36,624 nt of DNA, taken from contig JAFWKQ010000082.1 of the NCBI GenBank assembly GCA_017545665.1, positions 1-36,624 on the forward strand. The letters are read 5' to 3'. The notes under the pieces were generated by a model. It was given only the letters and a program-made list of their open reading frames with translations. It was not told the origin of the DNA and did no database searches. The DNA comes from Atopobiaceae bacterium (lineage in GTDB: Bacteria > Actinomycetota > Coriobacteriia > Coriobacteriales > Atopobiaceae). Position 1 is the stretch's first letter; the number at the start of each line of letters is the position of its first letter. The position numbers and the translations under genes were made by a program. Below are positions 8,012-16,234 of the stretch, piece by piece.

Positions 8012-8971
8012 ATGTTCTCTGTTACCGCACTCGGCGAGGTACTTATTGACTTTACGGACAACGGGGTCTCGGACTTCGGACAAAAGCTCTTTGAGCGCAA
8101 TCCCGGCGGAGCACCCGCAAACGTTCTGGTTGCCCTGCAGCGCCTTGGCCACAAGACGGCCTTCATCGGCAAGGTAGGCACCGATATGCACGGTGAGTTC
8201 CTGCGTCAGACCATCGAAGAGAACGGCATCAACTGCGAGGGCCTTATCTCCGACGACAAGTTCTTTACCACGCTCGCCTTCGTTGCGCTCGACGATCAGG
8301 GCGATCGTTCCTTCTCGTTTGCCCGCAAGCCTGGCGCCGACACCCAACTTCGTGCGGAGGAGTTGCCCAAGGACGTAATTGCGAACAGCAAGGTGTTCCA
8401 CGTGGGTTCGCTCTCGCTTACTGACGAGCCAGCTCGCAGCGCCACCATCGAGGCCCTCAAGATTGCCGATGAGGCCGGTTGCGTGATGTCGTACGACCCC
8501 AACTATCGCGACAGCCTGTGGACAAGCGCCGAGGCAGCGTCCGTGCAGATGCGCTCGCTCATTCCGTATATGGACCTCGTAAAGATCAGCGCCGAGGAAT
8601 GCCCCCTGCTCACCGATTTCGACAAGCCCGAGGACGCCGCGAAAGCCCTCTTGGACGCCGGTGTGAGCGTTGTGGTTGTTACCCTGGACGCCGACGGTGC
8701 CTACGTTGCCACCAAGGACGGCGCGCAGCTGGTTGAGAGCTTCCGCGTTGACGCCGTTGACACCACCGGTGCAGGCGACTCCTTCTGGGGCGGCTTCCTT
8801 GCCGCCTTCTGCGAGAGCGAAAAGAAGCCCGCAGAGATTTCCATCGCCGACGCTGCGGCCTTTGCGCGCTTTGGCAACGCCGTGGCAAGCCTGTGCGTGC
8901 GCAAGCGCGGCGCGATTCCCGCCATGCCCGAGCGCGACGCCGTTGAGGCATTGCTGACAGATCAAGCGTAG
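8012..8971 (+). CDS. scrK: Fructokinase, PfkB/ribokinase family
   Basis: 319 residues from the ATG at 8012, which follows AAAGGGG. An earlier in-frame ATG (7955) lies before the operator and was rejected. Family marks: N-terminal GEVLIDF, the sugar-binding NPGGAPANVLVALQRLG, GKVGTDMHGEFL, and the catalytic anion-hole DTTGAGDSFWGGF near the C-terminus. It phosphorylates fructose with ATP to fructose-6-phosphate, clearing the fructose released by the hydrolase downstream. Its own putative operator and the terminator behind the permease make it the first gene of a second regulated unit. Assignment as fructokinase rather than another PfkB sugar kinase rests on context and overall resemblance. Confidence 0.9.
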   Translation: MFSVTALGEVLIDFTDNGVSDFGQKLFERNPGGAPANVLVALQRLGHKTAFIGKVGTDMHGEFLRQTIEENGINCEGLISDDKFFTTLAFVALDDQGDRSFSFARKPGADTQLRAEELPKDVIANSKVFHVGSLSLTDEPARSATIEALKIADEAGCVMSYDPNYRDSLWTSAEAASVQMRSLIPYMDLVKISAEECPLLTDFDKPEDAAKALLDAGVSVVVVTLDADGAYVATKDGAQLVESFRVDAVDTTGAGDSFWGGFLAAFCESEKKPAEISIADAAAFARFGNAVASLCVRKRGAIPAMPERDAVEALLTDQA

Positions 8972-8984
8972 AACATATGAGCTC

Positions 8985-9021
8985 ATTTGGGGAAAGGTCC
9001 TCTGTGGGCCTTTCCCCAAAT
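8985..9021. other. Intercistronic hairpin between fructokinase and hydrolase
   Basis: ATTTGGGGAAAGG and CCTTTCCCCAAAT form a perfect 13-bp stem with an 11-base loop. There is no T-run on either strand, so a stabilising or processing hairpin in the shared transcript is more likely than a terminator. Confidence 0.6.
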
Positions 9022-9045
9022 TAATGGCAAGGTAAGGAGACCTCT

Positions 9046-10575
9046 ATGCAGATGCACGTGAATTTGGATTACCGCCAGCACAACTGGCGCTTGGGCTTCC
9101 ACCTGCAAACGCCCACGGGATGGCTCTCGGACCCAAACGGCCTTTGCCAGTTTAACGGCGAGTATCACATTTTCCACCAATATGCACCCAGGTGGCCATG
9201 GCCTGGCCACGGCTGGGGCCACTGGACCAGCGAGGACCTGATCCATTGGCAGTTCCATCGCGGAGCCATCATTCCCGAGATGGAGCTCGACGCCAACGGT
9301 TCCTACTCTGGCTCCGCCGTCATTCGCGATAACGAGATGTGGTGCTACTACACGGGTAACGTGCTGAAGCCCGGCGACCACAACTATGACTATGACGGAC
9401 GACAGGCAAACGAGACGCTTGTTATTAGCAAAGACGGTCGCACCTTTAGCGACCGCAAGCTCGTGCTGGGCAATGACGGCTATCCCGACTACTGCAGCTG
9501 CCACGTGCGCGATCCCAAGGTGTGGTGGCAAAAGGACCGCTGGAACATGTTGCTTGGTGCCCGCACCATGGACGACCATCCCGCCATGCTGCTCTACACC
9601 AGCCCCGACGGCGTTAACGACTGGACGCTCGCGGGATCTTGCACCACCATTTCCGGCAAGCCATTTGGCTACATGTGGGAATGCCCCAACATCGTGACTC
9701 TGGGTGGCCACGAGTTCTTCTTCGTATGTCCGCAAGGCGTTCCAAGTCAGATGACCAAGTACCAGAACAACTTCAACGCAGGCTACTTCCCCGTGGATGG
9801 TACGGTCATAGACCTCCTTGAGGGCGACAAGGGCCTTATGAACGCCAAGGCGCCCTACGGCTGCATCGACGAGAATACCTTCGTGGAGCTGGATTACGGC
9901 TTTGACTTCTATGCGCCCCAAGTCTTTACCGACGAGAAGGGTCGCCAGATCCTGGTTGGATGGATGGGCCTTCCCGATATTGAGCTGCAATACCAGGTTC
10001 CCACCTATGAGTGGCTGCACACCCTCACGTGGCTTCGCGAACTCTCCCTCAACGAGGCAGGCAACATTTGCCAGTGGCCGCTGCCCGAGTACGAGGCCCT
10101 GCGCGGCGAGCGCGTTGACTTTACGTCCGAGGGCGCCAAGGACAGCAACGGCAAGCTCGGCTCCTCCAACTACGATGCGCACGATATTGAGGGCGCCATT
10201 GGCGCAAAGTTTGCCAACGGCACTGCCGACGTGCGTCTTAAGGGCATTGAGGGAGAAGGGCGCATACTGCTGAATGCCGATCTCGAACTCGCCGTCATTG
10301 GCAACATGATCGAGCTCTCGTTCAAGGGCATCGCTGGCGGATATCGCACCGTACGTCGTCTGCCACTTGCCGAACTATCGGCAGGCAAGCTGGAAGACCT
10401 GCGCATGGTCGTAGACACCTCCGCGATCGAGATATACGTAAACGGCGGCGAGCACACCATGAGCACCCGCTGGTGGCCGCAAGAGATCACGAACCTTTGC
10501 ATCACGAGCACGTTCGCGGCCAAAGAGACCTACGCATACAAGATGAGCTTCTTCGACTTCGGCAACATCTGCTAG
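9046..10575 (+). CDS. scrB: Sucrose-6-phosphate hydrolase / beta-fructofuranosidase, GH32
   Basis: 509 residues, the usual length of bacterial GH32 invertases: an N-terminal five-bladed propeller and a C-terminal beta-sandwich. The catalytic set is complete: nucleophile Asp29 in GWLSDPNG (Ser replaces the common Asn), transition-state Asp156 in HVRDP, and acid/base Glu212 in MWECPN. There is no signal peptide, so it acts inside the cell. There it cleaves the sucrose-6-phosphate delivered by the PTS into glucose-6-phosphate and fructose, which fits the kinase upstream. AAGGAG precedes the ATG; a second ATG two codons on is possible. It is 74 bases from the kinase and probably co-transcribed with it. 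Confidence 0.93.
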   Translation: MQMHVNLDYRQHNWRLGFHLQTPTGWLSDPNGLCQFNGEYHIFHQYAPRWPWPGHGWGHWTSEDLIHWQFHRGAIIPEMELDANGSYSGSAVIRDNEMWCYYTGNVLKPGDHNYDYDGRQANETLVISKDGRTFSDRKLVLGNDGYPDYCSCHVRDPKVWWQKDRWNMLLGARTMDDHPAMLLYTSPDGVNDWTLAGSCTTISGKPFGYMWECPNIVTLGGHEFFFVCPQGVPSQMTKYQNNFNAGYFPVDGTVIDLLEGDKGLMNAKAPYGCIDENTFVELDYGFDFYAPQVFTDEKGRQILVGWMGLPDIELQYQVPTYEWLHTLTWLRELSLNEAGNICQWPLPEYEALRGERVDFTSEGAKDSNGKLGSSNYDAHDIEGAIGAKFANGTADVRLKGIEGEGRILLNADLELAVIGNMIELSFKGIAGGYRTVRRLPLAELSAGKLEDLRMVVDTSAIEIYVNGGEHTMSTRWWPQEITNLCITSTFAAKETYAYKMSFFDFGNIC

Positions 10576-10593
10576 CCAGACGATCGTGGCATA

Positions 10594-10643
10594 CGACGGG
10601 GATACCCCTTTGCCTGGCACCAGGTAAGGAGGTATCCCCGTCG
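10594..10643. repeat. Long nested hairpin between convergent genes
   Basis: CGACGGGGATACC (10594-10606) pairs perfectly with GGTATCCCCGTCG (10631-10643), and inside it CCTGG/CCAGG also pairs. It lies between the ends of scrB and the gene on the minus strand. It could work as a bidirectional terminator although no T-run follows. Confidence 0.65.
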
Positions 10644-10654
10644 CTTGGAACTAC

Positions 10655-11059
10655 TCACCACAATGCGGGCTCGCCGCACACCTTCTCCCCTAGCCAGCTT
10701 GCCCAATGCTCTATGGGCATGTCGTAGTACGACACACGGTGACGCTCCCTCCATTGCGCCAAGGCCGGAACGCCAGCCCACACAAGCGAGGGTACCACCA
10801 CAAGCGGCACGTAGAGCGGGCCAAGGATAAGCGACTGCACCACATGTCCGTACTCATGCACCAAGAGCCTGCGCGAGCATGCGTGCGGCACGAAGACAAA
10901 GGGACCCAGCGAGAGGCCCGCATCCAAGTTCCATTCGCCCACACACGCCAATCTGAATGAGAAGTGCGCTTGTCTTCGACCAACCACCTTTAAGAGGGCA
11001 AACCCCGCAAGCGTTTGCGGCAATCCCCAGGTTAGCTGCACGATCCACGGCCAGCGCAT
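10655..11059 (-). CDS. Small membrane protein with HEYGH zinc-protease-like motif
   Basis: 134 residues. Hydrophobic segments lie near 5-25 and 72-100, with a central LLVHEYGHVVQSLILGPLYVP that matches the HExxH zinc-peptidase pattern (His68, Glu69, His72). A third ligand is not evident. I recall similar short proteins of unknown function with HEFGHxxQS in other anaerobes; no function is established to my knowledge. The start lies 6 bases beyond the stop of the HAD gene, so the two are probably translated from one message, with only a weak ribosome site (TAGGCAACG). It may be a membrane metalloprotease, or a protein that only shares the motif. Confidence 0.65.
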   Translation of the reverse strand: MRWPWIVQLTWGLPQTLAGFALLKVVGRRQAHFSFRLACVGEWNLDAGLSLGPFVFVPHACSRRLLVHEYGHVVQSLILGPLYVPLVVVPSLVWAGVPALAQWRERHRVSYYDMPIEHWASWLGEKVCGEPALW

Positions 11060-11065
11060 CGTTGC

Positions 11066-11911
11066 CTATTCTTGCATGAAGGAAGGAGTGCTGCCGTCTT
11101 TTGCGGATTGGGCAAGCTCCTCGAGCGCCTGCGCCACCGAATCGTCCTCGCATGCGCCAATGTGCCAGCGGGCGGCAGCCTTTGCGGCTGGAGTGGCGTC
11201 GCGAACAACCACGGAGTTTTCCACGTGCGACAGAATGGCAAGGTCGTTGTCGGCATCGCCAAACATCATAACCTCATCCACTCCCAATCCAAGCTCTTGC
11301 AGGAGCAGCCCAAGCGCCGTGCCCTTGTTCAGTCCTTTGGGGAGGATGTCCCACCATCTGTGAGATGGCTCCACAATGTCGAAGTCAGGGCAGGCATCCA
11401 AAGCCCGCCGCTTGACCTCTGGCAGAACTTCTTCGCTGGCAGCACAGGCAATGGTAGCCCCAATGATCTGTTCGTCTGGCACGCTTGCCACGATCTTGCC
11501 CTCAAACGAATAGGTTTTTTCCCACGACTCAAGTTCATCCGCTGTTGCACCCATGCAATAGATGGTGTTCTTTACGCCAGTGTTCAACGGATATGCCGTA
11601 ACGAAAGTTTGGGGGATCTCGGCAAGCGCATCGACCACACGAGCGAGCCCCTTGTTATCTATGAGCGAAAGCCGCACGATCTCCCCATCAACCATAATCT
11701 TCTTTCCGTTGGAGAGTATGCCCGTTCTAAAGGGGAAGTCGTTGCCGCCAAAGAGCTGCATGAGCTCAACGGTATCACGACCCGTCGCGAGGCCAAAGCG
11801 AATTCCTGCCTGCTGTACCTGCGCTATGGCGCGCATGGTACGGGCGCTTGGCCCCTTCTCGCCTAGGGGGATAAGCGTTCCGTCCACGTCACATAACACG
11901 AGCTTAATCAT
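11066..11911 (-). CDS. HAD-superfamily (Cof-type) phosphatase
   Basis: 281 residues, normal for the Cof/IIB HAD group that dephosphorylates sugar phosphates and flavin or cofactor precursors in the cytoplasm. Motif I is CDVDGTLI, with nucleophile Asp8 and acid/base Asp10. Motif II lies in GLATGR. Motif III is Lys in LPKGLNKGTAL. Motif IV is MMFGDADNDLAIL. The start follows GAGAGGACC. It is divergent from trmL with about 60 bases between them, and followed at 6 bases by the HEYGH membrane protein. It is a paralogue of the two genes at 13764 and 14665, sharing the WHIGxxxDDxVAxAL tail and a final SFMxE/G. Substrate unknown. Confidence 0.9.
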   Translation of the reverse strand: MIKLVLCDVDGTLIPLGEKGPSARTMRAIAQVQQAGIRFGLATGRDTVELMQLFGGNDFPFRTGILSNGKKIMVDGEIVRLSLIDNKGLARVVDALAEIPQTFVTAYPLNTGVKNTIYCMGATADELESWEKTYSFEGKIVASVPDEQIIGATIACAASEEVLPEVKRRALDACPDFDIVEPSHRWWDILPKGLNKGTALGLLLQELGLGVDEVMMFGDADNDLAILSHVENSVVVRDATPAAKAAARWHIGACEDDSVAQALEELAQSAKDGSTPSFMQE

Positions 11912-11971
11912 AAGGTCCTCTCTCTTCGTTTCGCATATATACTATCATCTGTTATGACAAAGGGAGGGGAT

Positions 11972-12547
11972 ATGCTCAACATCGTGCTCGTGGAGCCTGA
12001 GATACCCGCAAACACTGGAAACATAGGACGCACATGCGTGCTCGCAGGTGCGCGACTTCATCTAATAGGGCCTCTAGGCTTTGACCTCTCGGACAAGTCC
12101 GTGCAGCGCGCCGGCCTCGCCTACTGGCAGAGCCTGGATCTCGCGTCCTACGATTCGTGGTCGGAATTCATCAGCATGAACTTTCCCGACGGGCTGAACC
12201 AAAGCGCGCATCTACTTACCAAATCAGGGTCTCAGCGCTACTGCGACGCTTCCTACCAACCCAGCGATTGGCTGTTTTTCGGCAAGGAGAGCTCTGGCTT
12301 GGACCAGGCCCTGTTGGATGCCTATCCCCAGCTATGCGAGCGCATACCCATGCGCGGGGACGACGCTCTAGCTAACGCATCTGCATGGCACAACAGCCAC
12401 GAAGTGCTTCATCCCGAACTCAAGCGAGACATCTGCGGCAATTTTGTTGACTCCCGTGAGGGCCAGATTACCTCACTCAATCTCTCCAACGCCGTCGCCA
12501 TCGTCCTCTTTGAGGCCTTGCGCCAACTCGGCTTCCCCAATATGTGA
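11972..12547 (+). CDS. trmL: TrmL-like tRNA (cytidine/uridine 34)-2'-O-methyltransferase
   Basis: 191 residues from the ATG at 11972, which follows GGGAGGGG; an in-frame ATG at 11954 is less well placed. SPOUT-fold marks: MLNIVLVEPEIPANTGNIGR at the start, the LIGPLGFDLSD block, LFFGKESSGL, and the knot motif SLNLSNAVAIVLFEALRQLG at the end. TrmL methylates the ribose of the wobble base in leucine tRNAs. Most homologues I know have about 155 residues. The extra length lies between RIPM and SLNLSNAV, a roughly 40-residue stretch containing GDDALANASAWHNSHEVL. The 3' end overlaps the convergent permease gene by 75 bases. Confidence 0.88.
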   Translation: MLNIVLVEPEIPANTGNIGRTCVLAGARLHLIGPLGFDLSDKSVQRAGLAYWQSLDLASYDSWSEFISMNFPDGLNQSAHLLTKSGSQRYCDASYQPSDWLFFGKESSGLDQALLDAYPQLCERIPMRGDDALANASAWHNSHEVLHPELKRDICGNFVDSREGQITSLNLSNAVAIVLFEALRQLGFPNM

Positions 12548-13687
12548 CGATTCGTTAGCATCTCCGTTCGCAGAAGCCGCATTCCTACGCCTGTTGGCCC
12601 CAATTATGGCAAGCTGACGGATGGTGGCGGTAATGGGTATGGCCATGAGCATGCCCAGGAATCCGGCAACGCCACCGCCAATGGTTACCCCAACCGTTAC
12701 CCATACGGGCGGCAGTGCCGTACGCGGATCGCCAACGTACGGAAGCACAAAGGTCGCTTCCAAGACTTGTGCCAACGCAACGAACGCCAAATACGCCAGT
12801 GCCCACCACGGATTAAAGATGGCCACCATAAACGCACCCAAAAACAGGCCAATGGGATAGCCGACAATTGGCAACAGCGCCAAGAGGAACATGAGCACGC
12901 CCACGCCAAGCGCATAGTTAAAGCCGCATACCAACAAAACCATGGTGCCTGTTGTGCCCAATATGCTTGCCTCAATACACTGACGCACAATGAAGTTATG
13001 GAATGATGCGTCGGCCACGCCCATCACCAGTGCGAATTTCTCCGTGTTCCTCTGGCCCACATAAACCGAAATCGTAGACATGAGCTTCTGCCCCGCATTG
13101 GTGGTATCGGTAAGCAGGATGATGGAGAACAGTACGCCGAAGAAGCCTGTCATCACCGTTGTGGCAACGGTGAGCACGTGGTTGGTTACGTTGCTCACGC
13201 TCCCCCCGAATACGGTATCCACAATGCCGCCAATATCCATCTTTCGTACGCTCTGCATAAAGTCGCTCATAATAAACTTATGAATCGGCTCGCGAACGGG
13301 CGCAAAGAAGGGGTGCGCTATGGTTTTCTCAATGAATTCCTGCCCATGCTCCTGCACCACCGTGACTATCTCGATGAGCGCAGGAATAAGTACAGAAGTT
13401 GAATATACTAATATTGCTAATACTATTATTACGGTAATGATGAGGCAGACGGGCTTTCTTATGGCATTAACGAAATCTGATTTGGAGTTTGGGAAGAAGT
13501 GACGTTGGAGAAAGTCGGTGGGAATGGAGACCACATACGCAATTGCCAATCCCAAAAACAACGGTATAACCGCCGTAAACAGAATGCCCAAGAACGAAAA
13601 TATGCTCTCCCATCCCTTGAAGATGAGGCAAATGAGCACGCCAGCGAGCGCCAACGTCGTATAGCTGGAGAGTTTGAACTTTCTCAC
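12473..13687 (-). CDS. AI-2E family (UPF0118) membrane permease
   Basis: 404 residues with about eight hydrophobic segments in the family pattern: a pair near 10-55, one after a basic patch near 80-105, and a C-terminal group. The last third shows LLVCGFNYALGVGVLMFLLALLPIVGYPIGLFLGA and the typical VLEATFVLPYVGDP(R) followed by LPPVWVTVGVTIGG. The family includes TqsA and YdiK; members have been linked to autoinducer-2 export or ion transport, and substrate cannot be predicted. The start is GTG at 13685-13687 after AAGGAG. The charged C-terminal tail (about 35 residues, rich in Asp, Glu and Asn) is encoded opposite the end of trmL. Confidence 0.88.
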   Translation of the reverse strand: MRKFKLSSYTTLALAGVLICLIFKGWESIFSFLGILFTAVIPLFLGLAIAYVVSIPTDFLQRHFFPNSKSDFVNAIRKPVCLIITVIIVLAILVYSTSVLIPALIEIVTVVQEHGQEFIEKTIAHPFFAPVREPIHKFIMSDFMQSVRKMDIGGIVDTVFGGSVSNVTNHVLTVATTVMTGFFGVLFSIILLTDTTNAGQKLMSTISVYVGQRNTEKFALVMGVADASFHNFIVRQCIEASILGTTGTMVLLVCGFNYALGVGVLMFLLALLPIVGYPIGLFLGAFMVAIFNPWWALAYLAFVALAQVLEATFVLPYVGDPRTALPPVWVTVGVTIGGGVAGFLGMLMAIPITATIRQLAIIGANRRRNAASANGDANESSHIGEAELAQGLKEDDGDGVGEIE

Positions 13688-13763
13688 AATAAGAACTCCT
13701 TATGGACAGCCTAAGCCGTGCGTGCATTGTCACATACCAGCCAAAAGGCTTTACGTTCTAATT

Positions 13764-14618
13764 CTACCCCAGCATGAAGGACGGCATAGTGCCATTTGAC
13801 GTGGCGTCGACAATCTGAAATAGGGCGTCAGCAACCGCATCGTCAGCACTGGAGCCAATGTGCCAACGGGCGGCACGTGCGACTTCCTCGCTCGCATTGG
13901 ACACGGCAACCGCATTTGGCACCGCCTCAATCATGGAGAGGTCATTCTCAGAATCGCCAAACACAGCAACCTCGTCGAGCGAAAGGCCCAGTTCAGAAGC
14001 AATGCGACACACTGCGGTTCCCTTGCTCCACCCCTTGGGCGAAATGTCGATTATGGGAGCGGTGGGACTGGGAAATACGAAGTCCATGGAGGGGAACTCT
14101 TCGCGCAGCATGTCGCGCACCTGGGTTATATGGCTCCTATCCCCCGCGCACCAAACGTTTGCCTTCACGTACGTAGGCTGCTCAAGACGCGTTACCGCAC
14201 GCTTGAAATGCGGAAAGAGCGCCATGCATCCTTGGGCATGTGCCCTTACGGGCGACACGAAGTAGCCAGAGCCCTCTTCGCTCGACTGGTAGATGTCATA
14301 CAGAGCCAGGCACGCATCGGGAACGTGAGAGACAATCTCCGCGAGCCTGTTCAGCTCTCCCCCGTCGAGCGTCTCCACGTGAACGAGCTTCCCGTCCACG
14401 TATACCATCTGCCCGTTTACCGGCGCCGCCGTTGCATAGCAAGCCTCGTCGTCGCCAAACATCCAACCCAAATCGCTGGGAATTCGTCCGGAGACGGGGC
14501 CAAAATGCAATCCCGCGTCCAAAAGAGCGTGGATACCGGCAAGGGCGTGGTCGGTAGCGCGAGGCAGTCCGTTCTTTATGAGGGTGTCGTCCAAGTCGGT
14601 AAGAACCAGCTTAATCAT
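13764..14618 (-). CDS. HAD-superfamily (Cof-type) phosphatase, paralogue 2
   Basis: 284 residues from the ATG at 14618, which follows GAGGAG; a longer frame to 14663 lacks family sequence. Motif I is LTDLDDTLI, in which Asp replaces the more common Gly after the second Asp. Other motifs are GPVSGR, ISPKGWSKGTAV and AVFGDSENDLSMI. It lies 46 bases after the paralogue at 14665-15510 on the same strand and shares its cap arrangement, so the two look like a tandem duplication. The AI-2E permease follows. Predicted to hydrolyse small phosphorylated metabolites in the cytoplasm; substrate unknown. Confidence 0.9.
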   Translation of the reverse strand: MIKLVLTDLDDTLIKNGLPRATDHALAGIHALLDAGLHFGPVSGRIPSDLGWMFGDDEACYATAAPVNGQMVYVDGKLVHVETLDGGELNRLAEIVSHVPDACLALYDIYQSSEEGSGYFVSPVRAHAQGCMALFPHFKRAVTRLEQPTYVKANVWCAGDRSHITQVRDMLREEFPSMDFVFPSPTAPIIDISPKGWSKGTAVCRIASELGLSLDEVAVFGDSENDLSMIEAVPNAVAVSNASEEVARAARWHIGSSADDAVADALFQIVDATSNGTMPSFMLG

Positions 14619-14664
14619 GCTTGATGCTCCTCTTTCGTCCATTCGCGTCCAGCATTCGCTCATT

Positions 14665-15510
14665 CTATGCGTCAGGCTCCATGAAGGCAGGCATACCGCC
14701 TTCCTTTGCCGCAGCTACGATGTCCAACAGCGCATCGGCCACCGCATCCTGCGCGCTGGGGCCAATGTGCCATCGTGCAGCCTCGGCCGCAGCTGGTGTG
14801 GCATTCTGCATGGCCACGGAATTGGGTACGTAGCGTAGCACATCAAGGTCGTTCTCGGCATCGCCAAACACCACAACTTCATCTAAACCAATGCCAAGCT
14901 CGCGTACGAGAACCTCCACGCCTCGGGCCTTGCTCCATCCCTTAGACGCAACGTCAATATAGTTGACATGCGGATTGGGATACACGAAGTCAAGCTCAGG
15001 CACAAGATGCATGAGCTGCTTGCGCACTTCGTGCAAACGCTTCTTGTCCCCCACTACGCGGATGTTTGCCTTGTAGATGGGTCTGTCTTCGGGAATACGC
15101 ACCAAAACCTTGCCAATGCGTCCAAACTCGCTGTAATATTGTCCGATTTCCTGAGCAGAAATGCCCACCGAGTACCGATTTCCGAAATCATTGATCATAA
15201 GAGCCGTTCCCGGAAAGTCATACACCGTATTCGCAACCTTCTGCAAGCCCTCATGCGGGATGGGCTTATCGAACACAAGCTCGCCGTCAACATACACCAA
15301 CTGCCCATTTACCGTTACTCCCGTACGGTAGGCCGCGCGGTCTTCGGCAAAGAGCAGGTGCAGGTCCCATGGCACACGTCCCGTACAGGGTCCAAAGCGC
15401 AAACCGGCATCAAGCATCTTGTGTATGGCATCGAGCGCATGCTGTGTGGCATGTGGCAACCCCACGCGGATAAGGGAGTCGTCCAAATCAGACAGTGCGA
15501 GCTTAATCAT
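14665..15510 (-). CDS. HAD-superfamily (Cof-type) phosphatase, paralogue 3
   Basis: 281 residues from the ATG at 15510, after GGAAGGTG; a longer frame to 15609 would run back into the divergent rpiB start. Motif I is LSDLDDSLI, with Ser in the position usually held by Thr. GPCTGR, VASKGWSKARGV and VVFGDAENDLDVL complete the HAD set, and the end is PAFMEPDA. It is the first gene of the tandem pair and is divergent from rpiB with about 80 bases between the starts. The Thr to Ser change is conservative and activity is probably kept. Confidence 0.9.
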   Translation of the reverse strand: MIKLALSDLDDSLIRVGLPHATQHALDAIHKMLDAGLRFGPCTGRVPWDLHLLFAEDRAAYRTGVTVNGQLVYVDGELVFDKPIPHEGLQKVANTVYDFPGTALMINDFGNRYSVGISAQEIGQYYSEFGRIGKVLVRIPEDRPIYKANIRVVGDKKRLHEVRKQLMHLVPELDFVYPNPHVNYIDVASKGWSKARGVEVLVRELGIGLDEVVVFGDAENDLDVLRYVPNSVAMQNATPAAAEAARWHIGPSAQDAVADALLDIVAAAKEGGMPAFMEPDA

Positions 15511-15589
15511 AGGGCACCTTCCAATGTCGTAGCGTTCAATTGAGTGTATCATGGGCTTGCCCATACCAACCCATGCGGAAGGAAGTCCC

Positions 15590-16051
15590 ATGAAGCTTGC
15601 CATTGGCAACGATCACACGGCCGTGGAACTGAAGAATGTCATCGCCTCTCACCTGAAAGACCGCGGCATAGAAGTCCTCGACATCGGAACCAACAGCACC
15701 CAGAGCTTTGACTATCCCATTAGCGGATATCGCGTGGGAAAGCTCGTCGCATCGGGCGAAGTCGACGGCGGCGTACTCATCTGTGGCACGGGCGTGGGAA
15801 TAAGCCTTGCGGCAAACAAGGTACCTGGCGTTCGCGCATGCGTTTGTTCGGAGCCCTACACTGCCTCGCTCTCCAAGCGTCACAACAATGCGAACATCAT
15901 TGCGTTTGGCGCACGCGTTGTGGGAGACGAGATGGCCAAGCTCATAGTCGACTCGTGGATCGACGCCACCTACGAGGGCGGCCGACACCAGCGCCGCGTA
16001 GACATGCTCACCGAAATCCAAGACACCGGCACGCTCTCCGCCGCCGAGTAG
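15590..16051 (+). CDS. rpiB: Ribose-5-phosphate isomerase B / LacAB family
   Basis: 153 residues from the ATG at 15590, after GGAAGGAAG; the earlier in-frame ATG at 15551 adds an unlikely leader. RpiB interconverts ribose-5-phosphate and ribulose-5-phosphate in the pentose phosphate pathway. Visible marks: MKLAIGNDHTAVELK (substrate-binding Asp and His), catalytic Cys65 in LICGTGVGISLAANKVPGVR, and the KRHNNANIIAFGARVVG block. Galactose-6-phosphate isomerase subunits have the same fold, but they come in LacA/LacB pairs and no partner is seen. The gene is divergent from the HAD phosphatases and convergent with a membrane protein gene. Confidence 0.92.
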   Translation: MKLAIGNDHTAVELKNVIASHLKDRGIEVLDIGTNSTQSFDYPISGYRVGKLVASGEVDGGVLICGTGVGISLAANKVPGVRACVCSEPYTASLSKRHNNANIIAFGARVVGDEMAKLIVDSWIDATYEGGRHQRRVDMLTEIQDTGTLSAAE

Positions 16052-16095
16052 CAACGGCCGCCAACTTCGAGAAGGGCTCGCCACTCCAATAGCCT

Positions 16096-16193
16096 GCCGC
16101 GCGCAGTTCGCGAAGCACGGTGAGAGGGAGGGTCGGCTGTCGCCGCGCGCAGTTCGCGTAGCGCTGTTTGAGCACGGCGCCTGCCGACCCTCC
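16096..16193. repeat. Direct and inverted repeat cluster after rpiB
   Basis: GCCGCGCGCAGTTCGCG occurs exactly at 16096-16112 and 16142-16158. GGAGGGTCGGC (16127-16137) pairs with GCCGACCCTCC (16183-16193). It lies between the convergent rpiB and membrane-protein genes and may stop transcription from both sides. Confidence 0.7.
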
Positions 16194-16234
16194 TTCGCCA
16201 GGCACAGCGCTGTTCGTGCCACGGTTCCTTTGCC

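Noticed and set aside
8985..9021. Terminator between fructokinase and hydrolase
   Set aside because: Good stem but no T-run on either strand, and the genes fit one operon.
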